Made by a program: the position numbers and the translations under genes. From Ctena decussata (lineage: Eukaryota > Mollusca > Bivalvia > Lucinida > Lucinidae): 64,000 nt of DNA. The DNA lies in NCBI GenBank assembly GCA_963989385.1, contig OZ022511.1:24236503-24300502 (forward strand). Direction: 5' to 3'. This document shows positions 9,304 to 20,595 of the stretch, piece by piece (position 1 is the first letter of the stretch; each line of letters opens with the position of its first letter). Under the pieces are notes generated by a model. That model was not told the DNA's origin. It saw only the letters and a list, made by a program, of their open reading frames with translations, and did no database searches.

Positions 9304-10391
9304 TGTATATCAAATATGAACTTTAGCTGAGAAGAAATCATTGATGACCGTTTTTGCCTAATATCGAAAGAATAATGAACTAGGTAGTATAAGCCACAGA
9401 ATTTTACAATACAATTTGTTATTGTCAACCTGTATCTTACTGTACCTTACATAATTGTGGAAATATCTTTGCCCAAACGAGTTAGGGAATTAAACAAAAA
9501 AGACTGACAGAATAGCGGATGGATATAAAACAGTTTAACCCCCCACCCCGCTCTCATCTGACCTAAAACCCAAACACATACACACACTGCACATACTTTT
9601 TTTCAGAGCGGGAGTACAATAAAAACATAGCATTTATATGTATAAGAAATATATGAAAGCAAAGCATACAAGAAGAGCATTTAGCGGCCGTTCGCTGCTC
9701 TATAGTTAAATGCATCTGCGATGAACTGCATATACTTCTATTACAGCAAATTTCATAAATAGACGAAATCTGCCCGTCTACAACGTTTACTTTCTCTAGA
9801 CGATTTAACGGGTCAGTGACAGACATAACTGTAACATCTCAAAGACCTGTGACTCTTGTATTGAGTACACATGACAATATAACGGTAGAGAGATAGATTT
9901 TCCTCCATTGTTGGTGTAATCAGTAGCCGGAAGTGTCAATCAATTTCTGCCCTTGAAAAGATGTATAAGCTGCTTTGACTCGCTAACAAATTCCGATGAG
10001 CTACCTTATTAGAATTTATGTGTTGAAAATCAAACCTATAAATTTATGGCTATGGTGGATGAATCACAATTGTACGCCCTTCAACATAATTTCAGTCATA
10101 TCAAGAGACGGGAGGCTGTTTACCACTGAAAAGATACCCGCTTCCAACGGATCTCGAGCCCGGGATTTATAATGCAGAGTCTAATCCGAGACTAAGCAGC
10201 TTGCTAATTTCCTATCGTCCCTTTTTAAATACCGATACGGGCGAAAAGGGCGTTATGGCATATGTTGGCATTGGTGACTCAGACCAGCCTGTGTTTTTGC
10301 ACAACAGCTAGAGCATTACTGTTAGCCTGACGATTCTCACATGTGTTACCAGACTTTTGGACTGCAAAGTTTTCAAGTGATTTGAGTGTCA
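9304..10391. other. No recognised feature
   Basis: Mostly AT-rich sequence with no family match noticed. The frame at 9563-9826 (minus) has no recognisable domain. Confidence 0.45.
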
Positions 10392-10485
10392 CGCCGTTGT
10401 CCAGTTGTTATAGCGCATAGCTATTGCACAGAAAGTCGCGGGTTCGAAACCCGGCCCGGCCAACGACTGAAAAAAAAAAAAGATT
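10392..10485 (+). repeat. tRNA-derived SINE with A tail
   Basis: A region like GTTGTCCAGTTGTTATAGCG (A box position) is followed by GCGGGTTCGAAACCCGGC, a perfect T-stem and B box. A run of about 12 A residues begins some 20 bases later. This order (tRNA-like head, short body, A tail) is that of a tRNA-derived SINE. The 5' acceptor strand does not pair with the 3' CCGGCCA, so it is not a functional tRNA. Confidence 0.65.
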
Positions 10486-10639
10486 AACCTCTTGATACAT
10501 GACTGCATGACTTCAACTATGGACCACACACTCGCGATATGATAGGCGTCGCCTGAAATTGAGCTATGCCATCACAGTCCGAAGCAGGCATCCCGGCGTT
10601 CACATCTGTGTAAAGTGATGTAAAGTGATCAAAATTAAT

Positions 10640-10735
10640 CTTCGCTTTCATTCCCCCAGTATTGAGACTGATTAGTCAAGCAATCAGACTGTGCGGAAGC
10701 GCAGGCTGATCTCAACCGTCCCTATTCCCCGCTCG
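10640..10735. repeat. Palindromic-core fragment
   Basis: ATCAGACTGTGCGGAAGCGCAGGCTGATCTCA carries the same core palindrome as the GAGCCGCG family but lacks that family's ends. The right flank CCGTCCCTATTCC resembles the outer arm of the hairpin at 41730-41792 (TTCCCTATTTG). Confidence 0.5.
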
Positions 10736-10990
10736 TTTCAAAGTTGAATTTCAGGTGATTTTTTACCCATGTTGCTTTGCCTTTGACACTAACAGTTTGA
10801 TTTCATTATCTTTCTTCTTCTTCCAGTTTTGACTACAAAAGCATTTGTAATCCACATTTTTTTCATTAATGGAATTGTAAGACCCTGGACCAGATCATAA
10901 TACTATGTATTCGACAAATTTCGAATATACATTTATTTCTTGTTTGTTTGTAACAAGTCTCTTCTATTGGCCATTTGGTAAATACGCTAA

Positions 10991-11100
10991 TGAGCTGCGA
11001 TACGCAAAATCGGTGCTAAATGTATTTGCGCCAAGTAGAGGCTCAGACAAGCCCGAACATCCGCGCAGTCTGATCAAAGCCTTTGCTGTTCGCTACATAT
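10991..11100 (+). mobile_element. GAGCCGCG-family MITE, left half only
   Basis: Starts GAGCTGCGATACGCAAAAT and continues through GCGCCAAGTAGAGGCTCAGA, CATCCGCGCAGTCTGATCA and TTTGCTGTTCGC. This is the order of the left arm. The right arm is absent. Confidence 0.65.
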
Positions 11101-11361
11101 ATGGATCCTAACAAATCTTCAGACACTACTTGAAGGCAGCACGAGTTCATAGTCTGCCTTGTTTTGCCTTTTATCTTTGCTATTCGGATATACGTGAAGC
11201 ACATTCTTCCGTGACGGGGATCAAATAAACATGTCGCAACTGCATTTGTGAGAGCAGTACAATCCAATTCTGAGCAATTGCATTTTATTTTCTTAACTTC
11301 TCCCGTAGTCACACCGGGTTAGCTATGTTTTCAAGGATGTTGCGAATCAAAAAAGATCTGT

Positions 11362-11442
11362 TACTAAACGAAAAAGAGTCATAACTACCAAAGGACCTGG
11401 TCATCAGGTCGTTTGGTAACTATGACTCTTTTTCGTTTAGTA
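11362..11442. repeat. Long hairpin, 38-bp arms
   Basis: Arm 1 (11362-11399) starts TACTAAACGAAAAAGAGTCA and arm 2 (11405-11442) is its near-exact complement around a 5-base loop. CTCTTTTTCGTTT recurs just downstream. This is a small foldback element or recent palindrome. Confidence 0.85.
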
Positions 11443-12138
11443 TCAGCTCTTTTTCGTTTCTTACAGCTCTTGTATATAGTTAATCAGGGGTGGCATTTTC
11501 AGCGGAAGTCCAGATGGTGGATTTTTATGTTCAGATAATTTTTGTTATATGTACTATATAAAAGTTATGTTGTTTTCACACCAGAACCGCCTCACCAAAG
11601 CTACGAAGCACTTTTTTTTTTTTTACTAGAAGTGACACAAGTAAGGCACTTTGACATATATTGCGCCGTAGCTAAAACAGTATTTACGGTGCCAAATTGT
11701 CCAAAATGTGAAGAAAATTGTGATTTTTTATACATGTAGCTATATAATAAAAGCGTTATTGAGCTGATATTGGGGAATATGGTTCCTCTTTGAGATATTT
11801 ACGGACGCTGCAAGCTGGCGTCCTTCGATATCCAAGCTCAGACTAGTACTTCCCAAAGCTCGCGTCCCCGGAGAAATATTCGGGAAATAGACATTTTCTT
11901 TGAGATTTGATTGCTACAGTATACCATTTCACCTTAGATTTCACCTAATAAATTCGAATGCAAATAGATCCGATCTATACCCGTCATAATACTGACTTTT
12001 ATGCAAGTCCTTTTCGTTATATCTTTTATTCGACCCAACTCAATTCTTTATTCACTCTACGTTAACAAGGGGTTAACAAAGTGTCAGTATGATAATCGGA
12101 CTGGAATAGCTTGTTGATGATTGTACTTATAAACGCCA
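11443..12138. other. No recognised feature
   Basis: No repeat family, RNA or coding signal identified apart from short T runs. Confidence 0.45.
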
Positions 12139-12300
12139 CACTGTAAAAAATCCGTAGATATTACGGTAGAATAACTGGAAACCAGCTGCCAGTCCATTTC
12201 ACGTTATTTTTACGGGGGTCTGCCTGTTGATCATTGTTGGAAATCACGATATGGTAACGGGCCGTACTCGGAAATACCTTCAAAGTGTTGAAGGGTTATA
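12139..12300 (+). mobile_element. CACTGTAAAA MITE, left part only
   Basis: It matches the left 165 bp of the complete element at 13917-14228: CACTGTAAAAAA, ATTACGGTAGAATAACTGGA, CTGCCAGTCC, CGTTATTTTTACGGG, CATTGTTGGAAATCACGA. The right end is missing; the next sequence is the 12.36-kb tandem array. Confidence 0.75.
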
Positions 12301-12354
12301 CACCTGCGGATTTTGTCATGACAATCACATCGATTATCGTGTTTCGTCATACTT

Positions 12355-13326
12355 TAATTATACCCCCGGCATACGAAGTATGTCGAGGGGTATATAGTTT
12401 TTGTCTTTCCGTCCGTTCGTCCGTTCGTCCGTCTGTCCGTTCGTTCGTTCGTTCGTCCGTACGTAAGTTAACATTTGCGTTAAAGTTTTGCGTTAAGTTT
12501 TTTTCTTTAGCTTCTGTTATCCAGAGCTTGTTCATAAGTGCTTAGTGTAACCACAGTATGGATACTGTTCAGTGTGCATCACCTTGATGCTGCTGCTGGC
12601 CAAAGGTCAAGGTCATTGACTTAGAAATTTGTATAACAGTTGCGTTAAAGTTTTGCGTTAAGTTTTTGCTTTTTCTCTGCTTTCCTGAAAGCCTTTACTG
12701 GAACTTATCGATATGTGCTTAGTGTTACTACAAGATGGAAACTGACCAGTTTGCATCACCTGGATGCTGCTGCAGGCCTAAGGTCAAGGTCTCAGACTTA
12801 AGAATTTGTACAACAGTTGTGTTAAAGTTTTGTGTTAAGATTTTGCTTTTGCTCTGTTTTTTTGAAAGCTTCTATTGGAATTCGTTCAGATGTGCTTAGT
12901 GCTACTATTGGATGGATACATATTAGTTTGCATCATCTGGATGCTGCTGCAAACCTAAGGGCAAGGTCACAGACTTTGAAATTTATATAACATTAGTGTT
13001 ACAGTTTTGTATTAAGCTGTGTCTGTTTGCTTCTATTTAAATACACTGGAATGGAACCTTTTGATGTGTGACTAGGATTACTGCAAGGTTGAAACAGTTT
13101 TGTTGACATCATCTGGCTGCTGCTGCTGACTGTAGGTCAAGGTCACAGACTTTGAAATTTATATACCATTTGTGTTAAAAGTGAGCTTTAAGTTTGTATT
13201 GTTTTGCTTATTATGAAATCGTGAGATAGAACCCATTGATATGTGACTACATGGGCAAGTAAACTTTATTTCCTGTAGGCGGTGGCGCTGGCCGGGGGTA
13301 TACGTGAGCCCCTGCTCACTTGCTCT
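12355..13326 (+). repeat. Compound repeat: palindromic header, CCGT microsatellite, 165-177 bp tandem units
   Basis: The header at 12360-12393 is a palindrome around TACCCCCGGCATACGAAGTA. A (TCCGT/TTCG)n tract follows at 12408-12462. Tandem units that begin TTAAAGTTTTGYGTTAAG start at about 12479, 12644, 12821, 12998 and 13173. Each contains GATGCTGCTGC and AAGGTCAAGGTCAYAGACTT. The end reads GGCCGGGGGTATACGTGAGC, echoing the header. Period and layout suggest a mobile element with internal tandem units, not coding DNA. Frames at 12285-12545 are reads of the microsatellite. Confidence 0.75.
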
Positions 13327-13564
13327 AGTTTTGACTGACGCTCGGTTCAAACTAAAGGCTTGCAGTAACGATCGATATTATTGGCCAACGCTTCAATTTT
13401 GCTGCAATCAGTGCTCCGCCCCCTGGTCAGCCCTCGCTATTCTGTTCGTTGTCAGTCATATACCAAACATACTTCATGACCTTGGCGAATGCGCGTGTCC
13501 AAAATGTCCGTCGCTAGAAAGCATATTTCTGAGGGTTTTTATAATTTTATACTCGAAGGTGTAT

Positions 13565-13720
13565 GATACGTTTTCGACCATGTTTACACAGGGTAACAAC
13601 TTCCGTTGTGACTACCTGTTTGCTTCCCTGCACGACATAGCCCTTCCAAACGGTGTCATATCGTTAAAGAAAGAAAAGGTCGCTTGTGAAATATTTATTG
13701 AGGTTGGGAAGAATTAAAAC
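13565..13720 (+). repeat. Dispersed repeat family F1, copy 2
   Basis: Core ATGTTTACACAGGGTAACAA, TTCCGTTGTGACTACCTGTT and TGCTTCCCTGCACGA is followed by CCTTCCAAACGG and AAGAAAGAAAAGG. It matches the copies at 16921 and 60815. The 137-aa frame 13304-13717 reads through it and is not supported as a gene. Confidence 0.65.
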
Positions 13721-13914
13721 GCGAATGCATTCGGCTAAACCAGAAAACTTGCCAAAATAGTTATGTAGCCGACGACGAAGCCGGCTATGTTTTATGGTTC
13801 ACTTCTGCTAGTCGCAGACCAGACACAAACTGAAGATTTGTTTAAAAGTCTAAGATACACCTTAAAATACTGACCGTTATACATAGTCAGTCAAATTAGA
13901 ATTATACACTGTAA

Positions 13915-14230
13915 AAAAATACTGTAGATTTTACGGTAGAATAACTGGAAACCGGCTGCCAGTCCTTTTCCCGTTATTTTTACGGGGTTTTGCCTGTAAG
14001 ACATTGTTGGAAATCACGAAATGGAAGTTTTATGTTAACTTGGCGCACTCGAAAATAACTTTGTATTGTTGAGGGGCTATCTAACCAAAACGACATCTGC
14101 TCTTTTCTTTCCCACTCTGCTTGATGATTCCTGCAATTTTTACGGGCGCCCGTGAAAATAACGGTAAAAGGACTGGCAGCTGGTTGCCAGTTATTTTACC
14201 GTAAAATCTACCGTTTATTTTTGCAGTGTA
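13915..14230. mobile_element. Complete MITE with CACTG ends and TA flanks
   Basis: The element spans 13917-14228 with CACTGTAAAAAA at the left and its complement class TTTTTGCAGTG at the right. The arms of about 60 bp share GATTTTACGGTA, AATAACTGG and CTGCCAGTCC. TA lies on both sides. The middle includes CATTGTTGGAAATCACGAAA, shared with the truncated copy at 12139. It has no coding content. Confidence 0.82.
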
Positions 14231-15590
14231 CGGATAGTCTTTCATCTGTATAATTGTGTGTTCGTCACCATTTTTTTTGTCATAATTTGTATTTCCCCCA
14301 CGATTTGTATGTAAATAAAATCAGAAAGACAAAACAGTACACCACTGACCACTCCTGTTTACCATACCCCAAACTCCTGAATAAACAGCAAAGACCCAGA
14401 TCAGACTGCTTCAAGGAAGAAATCCTGTCCGGCACTATTCCGCATTCACATGGTTCAGTACTTTGCGTTTTATTTATTTAAGTTTTAGTTGTTTTTTTGT
14501 TGTTGTTTTTTTTAGATTGATAATCAACATCAAGAATAAACTATGTGTTAGTAATAAGCTGCAAAACCCAATAATAATAGAAAATCTTTTCTTTACGATC
14601 AGTCTGCACTCATGCGCAGTTTGACCGGGGTACACGCAAAAAATAAACTGAATATTGCACATATTTAGGTGACTGAGTACACTTTAATCCCTTTTCAATT
14701 TTGCCATCGGGTCAAATTTTAAAGGAAAGAATTTGATCCCCAAACAGCCAATTTTTGCATAAAGAGTAGACACATTCAAGGCGGTTCATCGCCCAAGGTA
14801 GCAAAGAAGTAGTCAACACTGAATAAAGCTAATAGCATCGCAAAGGTCTCCAGTAATTAGTATTAGTATTTTTTTTTACCTCACAATAAGTAATTCCGAT
14901 TTTGTGCTAATCCGAGTCTACTCTGGCGTCATGGTGGATATTCTTTATTTTGCACTAACAAGCCACGTCGATTAGTTGTTTCCAGAAGCAGTTACCAATT
15001 TTGATTAACTTTATTAATATTAGCAGTAGCAGTGGTATTTCTCCACAAAACATCTGCTAATTCACTCTCTATGAAAACACATGTCATGGCATCTAGCGAT
15101 TCCTCAACGTATGTATTGTAAAAATGAGATAAATTACATCAGAATTACTATTACTTATTACAGGTCTAAAATTTACAAATGATAGCACGTCTTAACACTG
15201 AATTAAAGCAAAATATTAATGGACACTGGGTTTGTACCTTTATGCCTTTGATGATTTGAAGATTACAGTTTCTTTCATGTTTTAAGTAACTGCTGCCTAA
15301 TAATTGAGATTTTTCATTCAAGATTTATTTTCTTCGGGTAGTAAATATGATTGAACCACTTGACCTCCAACAGATTTCCTAATCAAGACATCAACAATAA
15401 CTTTTGACTTTGGTTGTGATTATTTGAAGAGTCGGATGTAAATTTCTGACGACAGAATTATGCAAGGCTTCATTTCAAAGAAAGCCATTAATTATTATTT
15501 TATGGTTACTTAATCTTGGGTGTAAAATGTCTTGCGAAAAGGTATGGGAAGCATCACCCGCTTTTGCGTACTGATATTTCTATAGATTGT
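14231..15590. other. No recognised feature
   Basis: AT-rich sequence without an identified repeat, RNA or exon. Frames at 14254-14481 and 14474-14662 have no motifs. Confidence 0.45.
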
Positions 15591-15594
15591 TCAT

Positions 15595-15660
15595 GCGAAT
15601 GGAGAAGGCTCCGATCAGACTGCGCGAATGGCCAGGCTGATCTGAGTCTTTGCCGTTCGC
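15595..15660. repeat. Hairpin with palindromic core
   Basis: Outer arms GCGAATGG and CCGTTCGC close an inner core CCGATCAGACTGCGC / GCCAGGCTGATCTGAG. The core is the one found in the GAGCCGCG family, but the outer arms differ. Confidence 0.6.
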
Positions 15661-15866
15661 ACTTTCCGTAGTATAGTTGAAATTATATAGATCTACTCCG
15701 CGATTTCAGAATAGTTTCTGAATGAACACTTTTGTCAATAAATTGTTTGAACCGAACAAAATACGCACATGCACTTTTCATATTTTCAGACAGATCAGCG
15801 TCAGGAAAGTCACGTGCTGCTTGTGAATGACAAGGTTATTTTAGGGTTTTGTAAAACCACTAAAGA

Positions 15867-15928
15867 AGAGCCCCGAAGTTCAGTGGGTTAGGCTACGACC
15901 TGCTTAGCTGGCGGGTTTGGATCTGGCC
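15867..15928 (+). repeat. tRNA-like SINE head
   Basis: GAAGTTCAGTGGGTTAGGC fits an A box and GGCGGGTTTGGATCTGG a decayed B box. The start GAGCCCCGAAGTTCAGTGG matches the heads at 5841 and 23270. Confidence 0.5.
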
Positions 15929-16180
15929 AAAGTTGAAATCGTTTCTAACCGTAAACGGAAATTTATTGCGTGCACAACCTTTTATTCTCATCCAATCATC
16001 GTCCAGTTATGTTGAAATACTGTTGAAAGAGACGAAAACACAGTATCATACATTCATCCATCATAAAGATCTACATGTATACTCATGCATAGCCTGTACA
16101 ATCGATCGTATCTGTTCGGTTTCTGATGGGATTTTATCATATTATTATATTTCTTTCTTAGACTCTCGTCTATCCTAGTT

Positions 16181-16232
16181 TCTCATTCTTTCTCCCTCTC
16201 TCTCTTCCTCTCTCTCCCTTTCTCTCTCGCTC
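16181..16232 (+). repeat. CT-rich microsatellite
   Basis: Imperfect (CT)n/(CCCT)n tract, followed by the small palindrome ATCTGGCAGGCTGCCAGAT. Confidence 0.8.
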
Positions 16233-16424
16233 TAAATCTGGCAGGCTGCCAGATATAGACTGAAATATTGTTTCAAAGGGTCATCAACTCCAAAATCGTT
16301 TGAATGAATCAGTCAGTCGGTCTGTTTTGCTCTACTTGGTATTGTTTTCTGCTAAATTGTGAATGACCAGACCAGACTTTGCAATTGTTGTCTGCGCATC
16401 CTTATCAGTTCAGTTCAATTCTCT

Positions 16425-16510
16425 TAACGACGTTCCCCAAGTGGCTCAGCGGTACATAACCATAGTTGCACGCACTTGGCGCCGTGTGTCCGTCCAATCA
16501 TATCCTCATC
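16425..16510 (+). repeat. tRNA-like dispersed repeat, partner of 4325-4415
   Basis: GACGTTCCCCAAGTGGCTCA, GCGGTACATAACCATAGTTG and CACGCACTTGGCGCCG match the minus strand at 4325-4415. It has an A-box-like motif and no B box. The plus-strand frame 16363-16632 crosses it and is rejected. Confidence 0.6.
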
Positions 16511-16920
16511 ATTACCTGTACACGTATGTGCGGTACTCTAAGAGCGTTGATATTGACAGTTATACTCAGTCCTCGGTAACCGTTATCTTGCGTAAAGGAC
16601 ACCTGCACTATAGTAGCGCAGAAAACCGTTAGACTGTCTGATTTAGATTGAAAAGACACACACTCCAGTCAGTCTTATTTCGCGTATTTATGAAACGTGC
16701 CGTAAGATGCAATCTCTGTATAAACAGATACAACAAACGTGCCTTTAGTTTATGAACTTACTATTTCTGTATTCTGTCGGCACCCTGACCTCGAATAACA
16801 GAAGGCTATATTAAAGTTCAATGGTTCTAGAACATGACACCTGTCTATCAGTAACTCTTCAAGCATACACAACAACTGTCATTAACTCGTGATTTAAAGG
16901 TGTATACGTACTTATTCAAT

Positions 16921-17240
16921 GTTCTTTTGCCATTTTTACAAAGGGAAACAACTTTCGTGACTGACTGTTTGCTTCCCTGGAGGATGAAGCTCTGTCACAA
17001 GGGGCAAACAATGTAGTCCCAGATCAGACGCCGCAAACGCGGCGTCTGATCAGGGTCTACACTATTTGCATAAGAGAAATGGGTCTCTCTAAGTTGCCAT
17101 CCATTGGGGACTACTCGAAAAGAAAGAATTTGCTCTCTTTTAAGGTAAGAATTTTCTGGCTGGTGGGGGCTACCCTTAAAAGGAAGATTTTGCTCTAGAG
17201 AAAGGTTACTCTTAAAGAAAAAAATTAGCTTTCGTTTTTG
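16921..17240 (+). repeat. Dispersed repeat family F1, copy 3, with a nested perfect hairpin
   Basis: Core CATTTTTACAAAGGGAAACA, TTGCTTCCCTGGAGGATGAA. Later parts carry AAAGAAAGAATTTGCTCT and AGGAAGATTTTGCTCTAG blocks like those of the 47.7-kb and 60.8-kb copies. At 17022-17051 lies a 13-bp perfect hairpin (GATCAGACGCCGC, loop AAAC), absent from the other copies. Confidence 0.65.
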
Positions 17241-17332
17241 AATAGCCCCATATGAGAAGAGATGGAAATATGTTTATGTTGTAGAGCTGTAATTGGAAGT
17301 TTAACGCTATTTTCGAGAACTCGAGAATAAAG

Positions 17333-18679
17333 AGGGTCATTTCAGAAATAATGTAAATGATCACAGGTTATCTTATTGGTTGATATTTAGCAGAAGTTCT
17401 ATATATCAGCGGAAATGTCCATTCAAGTGCTTAAGAATGGTATGCGCAAAAAGAATTTCTAAGTCACTCATGCGTGTCAGCACACGCTTTTACGTCATAA
17501 GGGTCTGGATACTGGAAACTGTAGATTTTCTTTGAAAGTCTCTTGTACCCTTTTGCTGTTTAGTCAATGAAGCAATTATATATTTAGCAAAAAAACGTGA
17601 TATTGTCTTTTAAATGTAAAATAAGAAGGTTATACAGGAATCGTTCCCAGATTCTACACAAGTAACACGATAAAACGAGGTTATTCCTGTGCCATGCAGT
17701 TATAAATGCTACGTAATTATACTGCGTTATATCCATAAATTGTGATTATTTACTTATACACATTTATTTTCAATAAATAACGGGCATTTGATTAGTGAAA
17801 TGATTAGCTCACTATGTTTTGTTACAAATTGCAGCATATGACTGATGAGACTGCATGAGACATGTGCAAAATCCACGCCGGAAGTGGCAAAGTAGAAGCA
17901 ATTGATGTAAAATATAAAATGATAAAACGATATTAGCTTCTAATAAAAAGACCCATACTGAATAAATTTAACTTTGTTTGCTGTCATAAGTTAGAGAGAC
18001 ATATTGAAAGTAAAACTTATACATAAAGACTTAAAAGACTTGTCATTTTATGTGACATATTTGCATTGGAATATGTGGGTGGGTTGGGGAAATTATCATA
18101 AAAATCAGGTATGCCACTGACATAAGAGCATAGGGTGCAGCAAAAGATTATTTATTAAAGAGAACAAGCATGACGAATTAAATTTTATTCATTTTTTGTT
18201 TCATATCTGTCATCAGACATTCAATTTCACATAAAATGACCTCAAAACCGAAGTTTAAGCAGCTTACTATACATTTCAATTTAGCACAGGAAGTGACGAC
18301 ATAAGAAATGCACATTGTTTCCTGATTAGTCTTTCTTGAAAAGTCAATCTTGTGTTTTAGCAAAGCTGATACAATGAATATTAGACTGATATGTTTTCAG
18401 TTACACAGCTAGTGTAGGTATCAGTCCAGACCTATTGGTGTCCAGAGTTAAGAAAATATGAATTTGTCTTCACATAAATATTTCGTCCGTTTCTACCCAG
18501 TGTCTCTACCCTAACAACAATTATCAAGGTTTATTTTGAAGAAAATGTCAACGTCTGAATTGTTTTGCATGAAGACCTTTTTGTGATATATGTACCTAAA
18601 AGTTAAGACATAAATTTCTAAAATCGGTCAACATTCCTGGGAATGGCAGACTCATTTACACTAATTCTGAAATGCCCCT
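17333..18679 (+). mobile_element. 1.35-kb non-autonomous DNA transposon, copy 1
   Basis: Ends are AGGGTCATTTCAGAAATA (left) and, reverse complemented, AGGGGCATTTCAGAATTAG (right), about 28 bp inverted. The whole length aligns with the reverse complement of 61043-62659. Shared landmarks in order: TAAGTCACTCATGC, GGATACTGGAAACTGTA, TTCTACACAAGTAACA, CACTATGTTTTGTTAC, CCACGCCGGAAGT, CATAAGAAATGCACATTGTT, AAATATGAATTTGTCTTCA and GACTCATTTACACTA. No frame is conserved between copies, so it is non-coding. No target duplication is obvious. Confidence 0.8.
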
Positions 18680-18732
18680 CGTATCGCTGTTCAGGGGTTA
18701 GCAAGTCGTAAAAGAAAAGTTTCGTTTAATAA

Positions 18733-18870
18733 GGGGATAAGCCCTCAAAATCGTCATTTTGGTAGGTTACCCGGTTGCAAATGTTATTTTACGGCTCCGC
18801 TGATAAAATGCATTAATTAACCAATCATAAATACCGACGATTTACCTCCTCAAATGGCGATTAATGCATG
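18733..18870 (+). mobile_element. Degenerate copy of foldback module B
   Basis: AAGGGGATAAGCCCTCAAAA, TCGTCATTTTGGTAGG and later GATTTACCTCCTCAAATGGC follow the arms of module B (2140-2296). The tip is altered and module A is absent. Confidence 0.6.
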
Positions 18871-18884
18871 TACAGTTAGACTCA

Positions 18885-19273
18885 TTCTAATTAGGGGATA
18901 ACTGTCTTGAAAATTGTCATTTAGGGAGGTAAATCATCGGTTTTATGGTCGGAAATTTCGTTTTACGGCGACGCGCCAGCGTCGCCGTAAAACGCAATTT
19001 GCGATCATAAAACCGATGATTTACCTCCCCAAATGACAATTTTCAATACAGTTATCCCCATTCTAATGCACTTTCCACATTTTCACCCTTCATAATGTAC
19101 TATTTTGCACCCATTTCAAGCGCCGTCAGCAACGTAAAACCAAACGTCAGCCAATGAGAAGCGACGTTACTTAATGACGTCGGGTTTGCGACAGTATATC
19201 GCAGAATATACTGTCGCAAATTTTTGACGTTATCCAATCAGACGTCGCGTTATATTTGTAAGTGCATTAGAAT
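18885..19273. mobile_element. Two-module foldback element, copy 2 (inverted)
   Basis: Module B comes first (18895-19052, GGGGATAACTGTC to CAGTTATCCCC, with a tip CGGCGACGCGCCAGCGTCGC). Module A follows (19053-19273, ATTCTAATGCACTTT to AAGTGCATTAGAAT, with the hairpin TGCGACAGTATAT/ATATACTGTCGCA). This is the reverse-complement order of copy 1 at 1923-2296, so the junction of the two modules is a stable property of the element. Confidence 0.82.
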
Positions 19274-19476
19274 GCAGTTTTTTCACGTTTTAACTTTTCA
19301 AATGTACTACTTTTCAATCAAGGCAAGCGCAATCAACAACGTAAAACCAGACATCACTAAATGAGAAGTGACGTTTCATAATGAGGTCGGGTTTCTGACA
19401 GACTGACTACTGCGTGTCGCAAATTGTTTGACGTTATCCAGTCTGACGTCGCGTTATTTTGTAAGTGCATTAGAAT
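19274..19476 (+). mobile_element. Degenerate copy of foldback module A
   Basis: Follows module A of the previous element base for base in outline: TTTTTTCACG, CAACGTAAAACCAGACATCA, TGAGAAGTGACG, GTTTGACGTTATCCAGTCTG, GTAAGTGCATTAGAAT. The internal GACAGTATAT hairpin is destroyed. It lies in tandem with the intact copy and shares its terminal GTGCATTAGAATGCA. Confidence 0.65.
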
Positions 19477-19746
19477 AAAAATTCATTTCTTTTTCAATTC
19501 GAAATAGCTCAAATGAGTCACAGCATGGAAATTATATTATCATATGACGTCGCATCTGAGAGTGTAATAAAGACATGCATTAAAAACGATAATCCACTAG
19601 TTAAATATGCAAGTAACGTCGTAACGTTATACATTGACGTCCATTTTAAAGTCGCGTTTTCAAATGGCGAAATCGTGACGTTTTAGTGTAAATTTTGCTA
19701 ATAAAATGCGATTTTAGTGTCATATGATAAATAGAATCCTGCATTC

Positions 19747-19866
19747 GTGCTCCTGTATTATTGAATTTATTAAACTCGTTGGAGAAAATCGATAAGATGC
19801 TCGGCAGAGCCTCGCATCTTATATTTTCCCCCAACTCGTTTAATAAATTCAATAATACAGGAGCAC
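19747..19866. repeat. Long hairpin, about 54-bp arms
   Basis: GTGCTCCTGTATTATTGAAT at the left pairs with ATTCAATAATACAGGAGCAC at the right. The inner part pairs through AACTCGTT and GATAAGATGC/GCATCTTAT around CGGCAGAGCC. The 153-aa minus-strand frame 19646-20107 is a read through this palindrome and is not a gene. Confidence 0.85.
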
Positions 19867-20029
19867 TCAAGTAAGATCCTCTATTTCTATTAGATACATA
19901 TACCGGTTTTAGCGTCAAACAAATATTTACTCCGTAAGTGGTTAGAAATGTTTTCAGAGGACACGGAAAAATATGTTGGGTGTCGAAATATTGTTCTCCT
20001 TTTGACTTAGCGTAATAAACCTTGTAATT

Positions 20030-20260
20030 GAAATTCCCAGTGGTGATGTAAAATATGAATGGAGCAAAATATTGATATCTCAGTATCTTGGGAATATACA
20101 GCTTCAACCTGATTCCTTACAAATTATTTCAGATATCTCACTGTTTGATAGAATGACGTAAGCACACTTGAGTAGGTGGGCTAAGCAGTTGTTTATGTCT
20201 ATTAAAATGTTATGAATGATAGTTGTCTTGTAACGAAACCATTCAACCTGGAATCTTCGT
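20030..20260 (+). repeat. Diverged dispersed repeat, pair with 2600-2850
   Basis: Shares GAATGGAGCAA, CAACCTGATTCCTTACAAATT and AGTTGTCTTGTAA with 2600-2850 in the same order and orientation. Confidence 0.55.
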
Positions 20261-20395
20261 ACGTGACTTTTAAAGTGAGTATATTTTGGCACTCCGAACG
20301 ATTTAACAAGCTCTTACTTATTAGAAACTGTTTATCAAACTATGAATCCAGCAACTGATCCACAGAAAGCATGAAAGTACATCGGTAATGTATAT

Positions 20396-20595
20396 GAGCC
20401 GCGACACGAGAAAACCAACAATGTGGTTGTGCGCCCAGCGCAGACTCAGATCAGCCTGGGCATCAGGTAGCTTAGTCCCTTAGCTACCCATTCAGCGCTT
20501 AGTGAAGTGTCTGATCGGACTGGGCGGATGCCAAGGCTGATCTGAGTCTGCGCTGGGCGCACAACCACATTGTTGGTTTTCTCGTGTCGCGGCTC
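20396..20595. mobile_element. GAGCCGCG-family foldback MITE, internally deleted copy
   Basis: Both ends are perfect (GAGCCGCGACACGAGAAAAC and its complement). The left arm jumps from CCTGGGCATC straight to AGGTAGCTTAG, so about 37 bases present in full copies are missing. The outer flanks are TATAT/ATATG. Confidence 0.88.

Noticed and set aside
13304..13717. 137-aa plus-strand frame
   Set aside because: It covers the end of the tandem array and repeat F1; no recognisable protein family.
17841..17870. Third hammerhead candidate at ACTGATGAGACTGCATGAGAC
   Set aside because: CTGATGAG is present, but no GAAA follows at the right distance and no stem I or III pairing is found; it lies inside the 1.35-kb element.
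19646..20107. 153-aa open frame on the minus strand
   Set aside because: Its middle part is the translation of a long hairpin (19747-19866), seen as mirror-like peptide segments; no motif or splice support.
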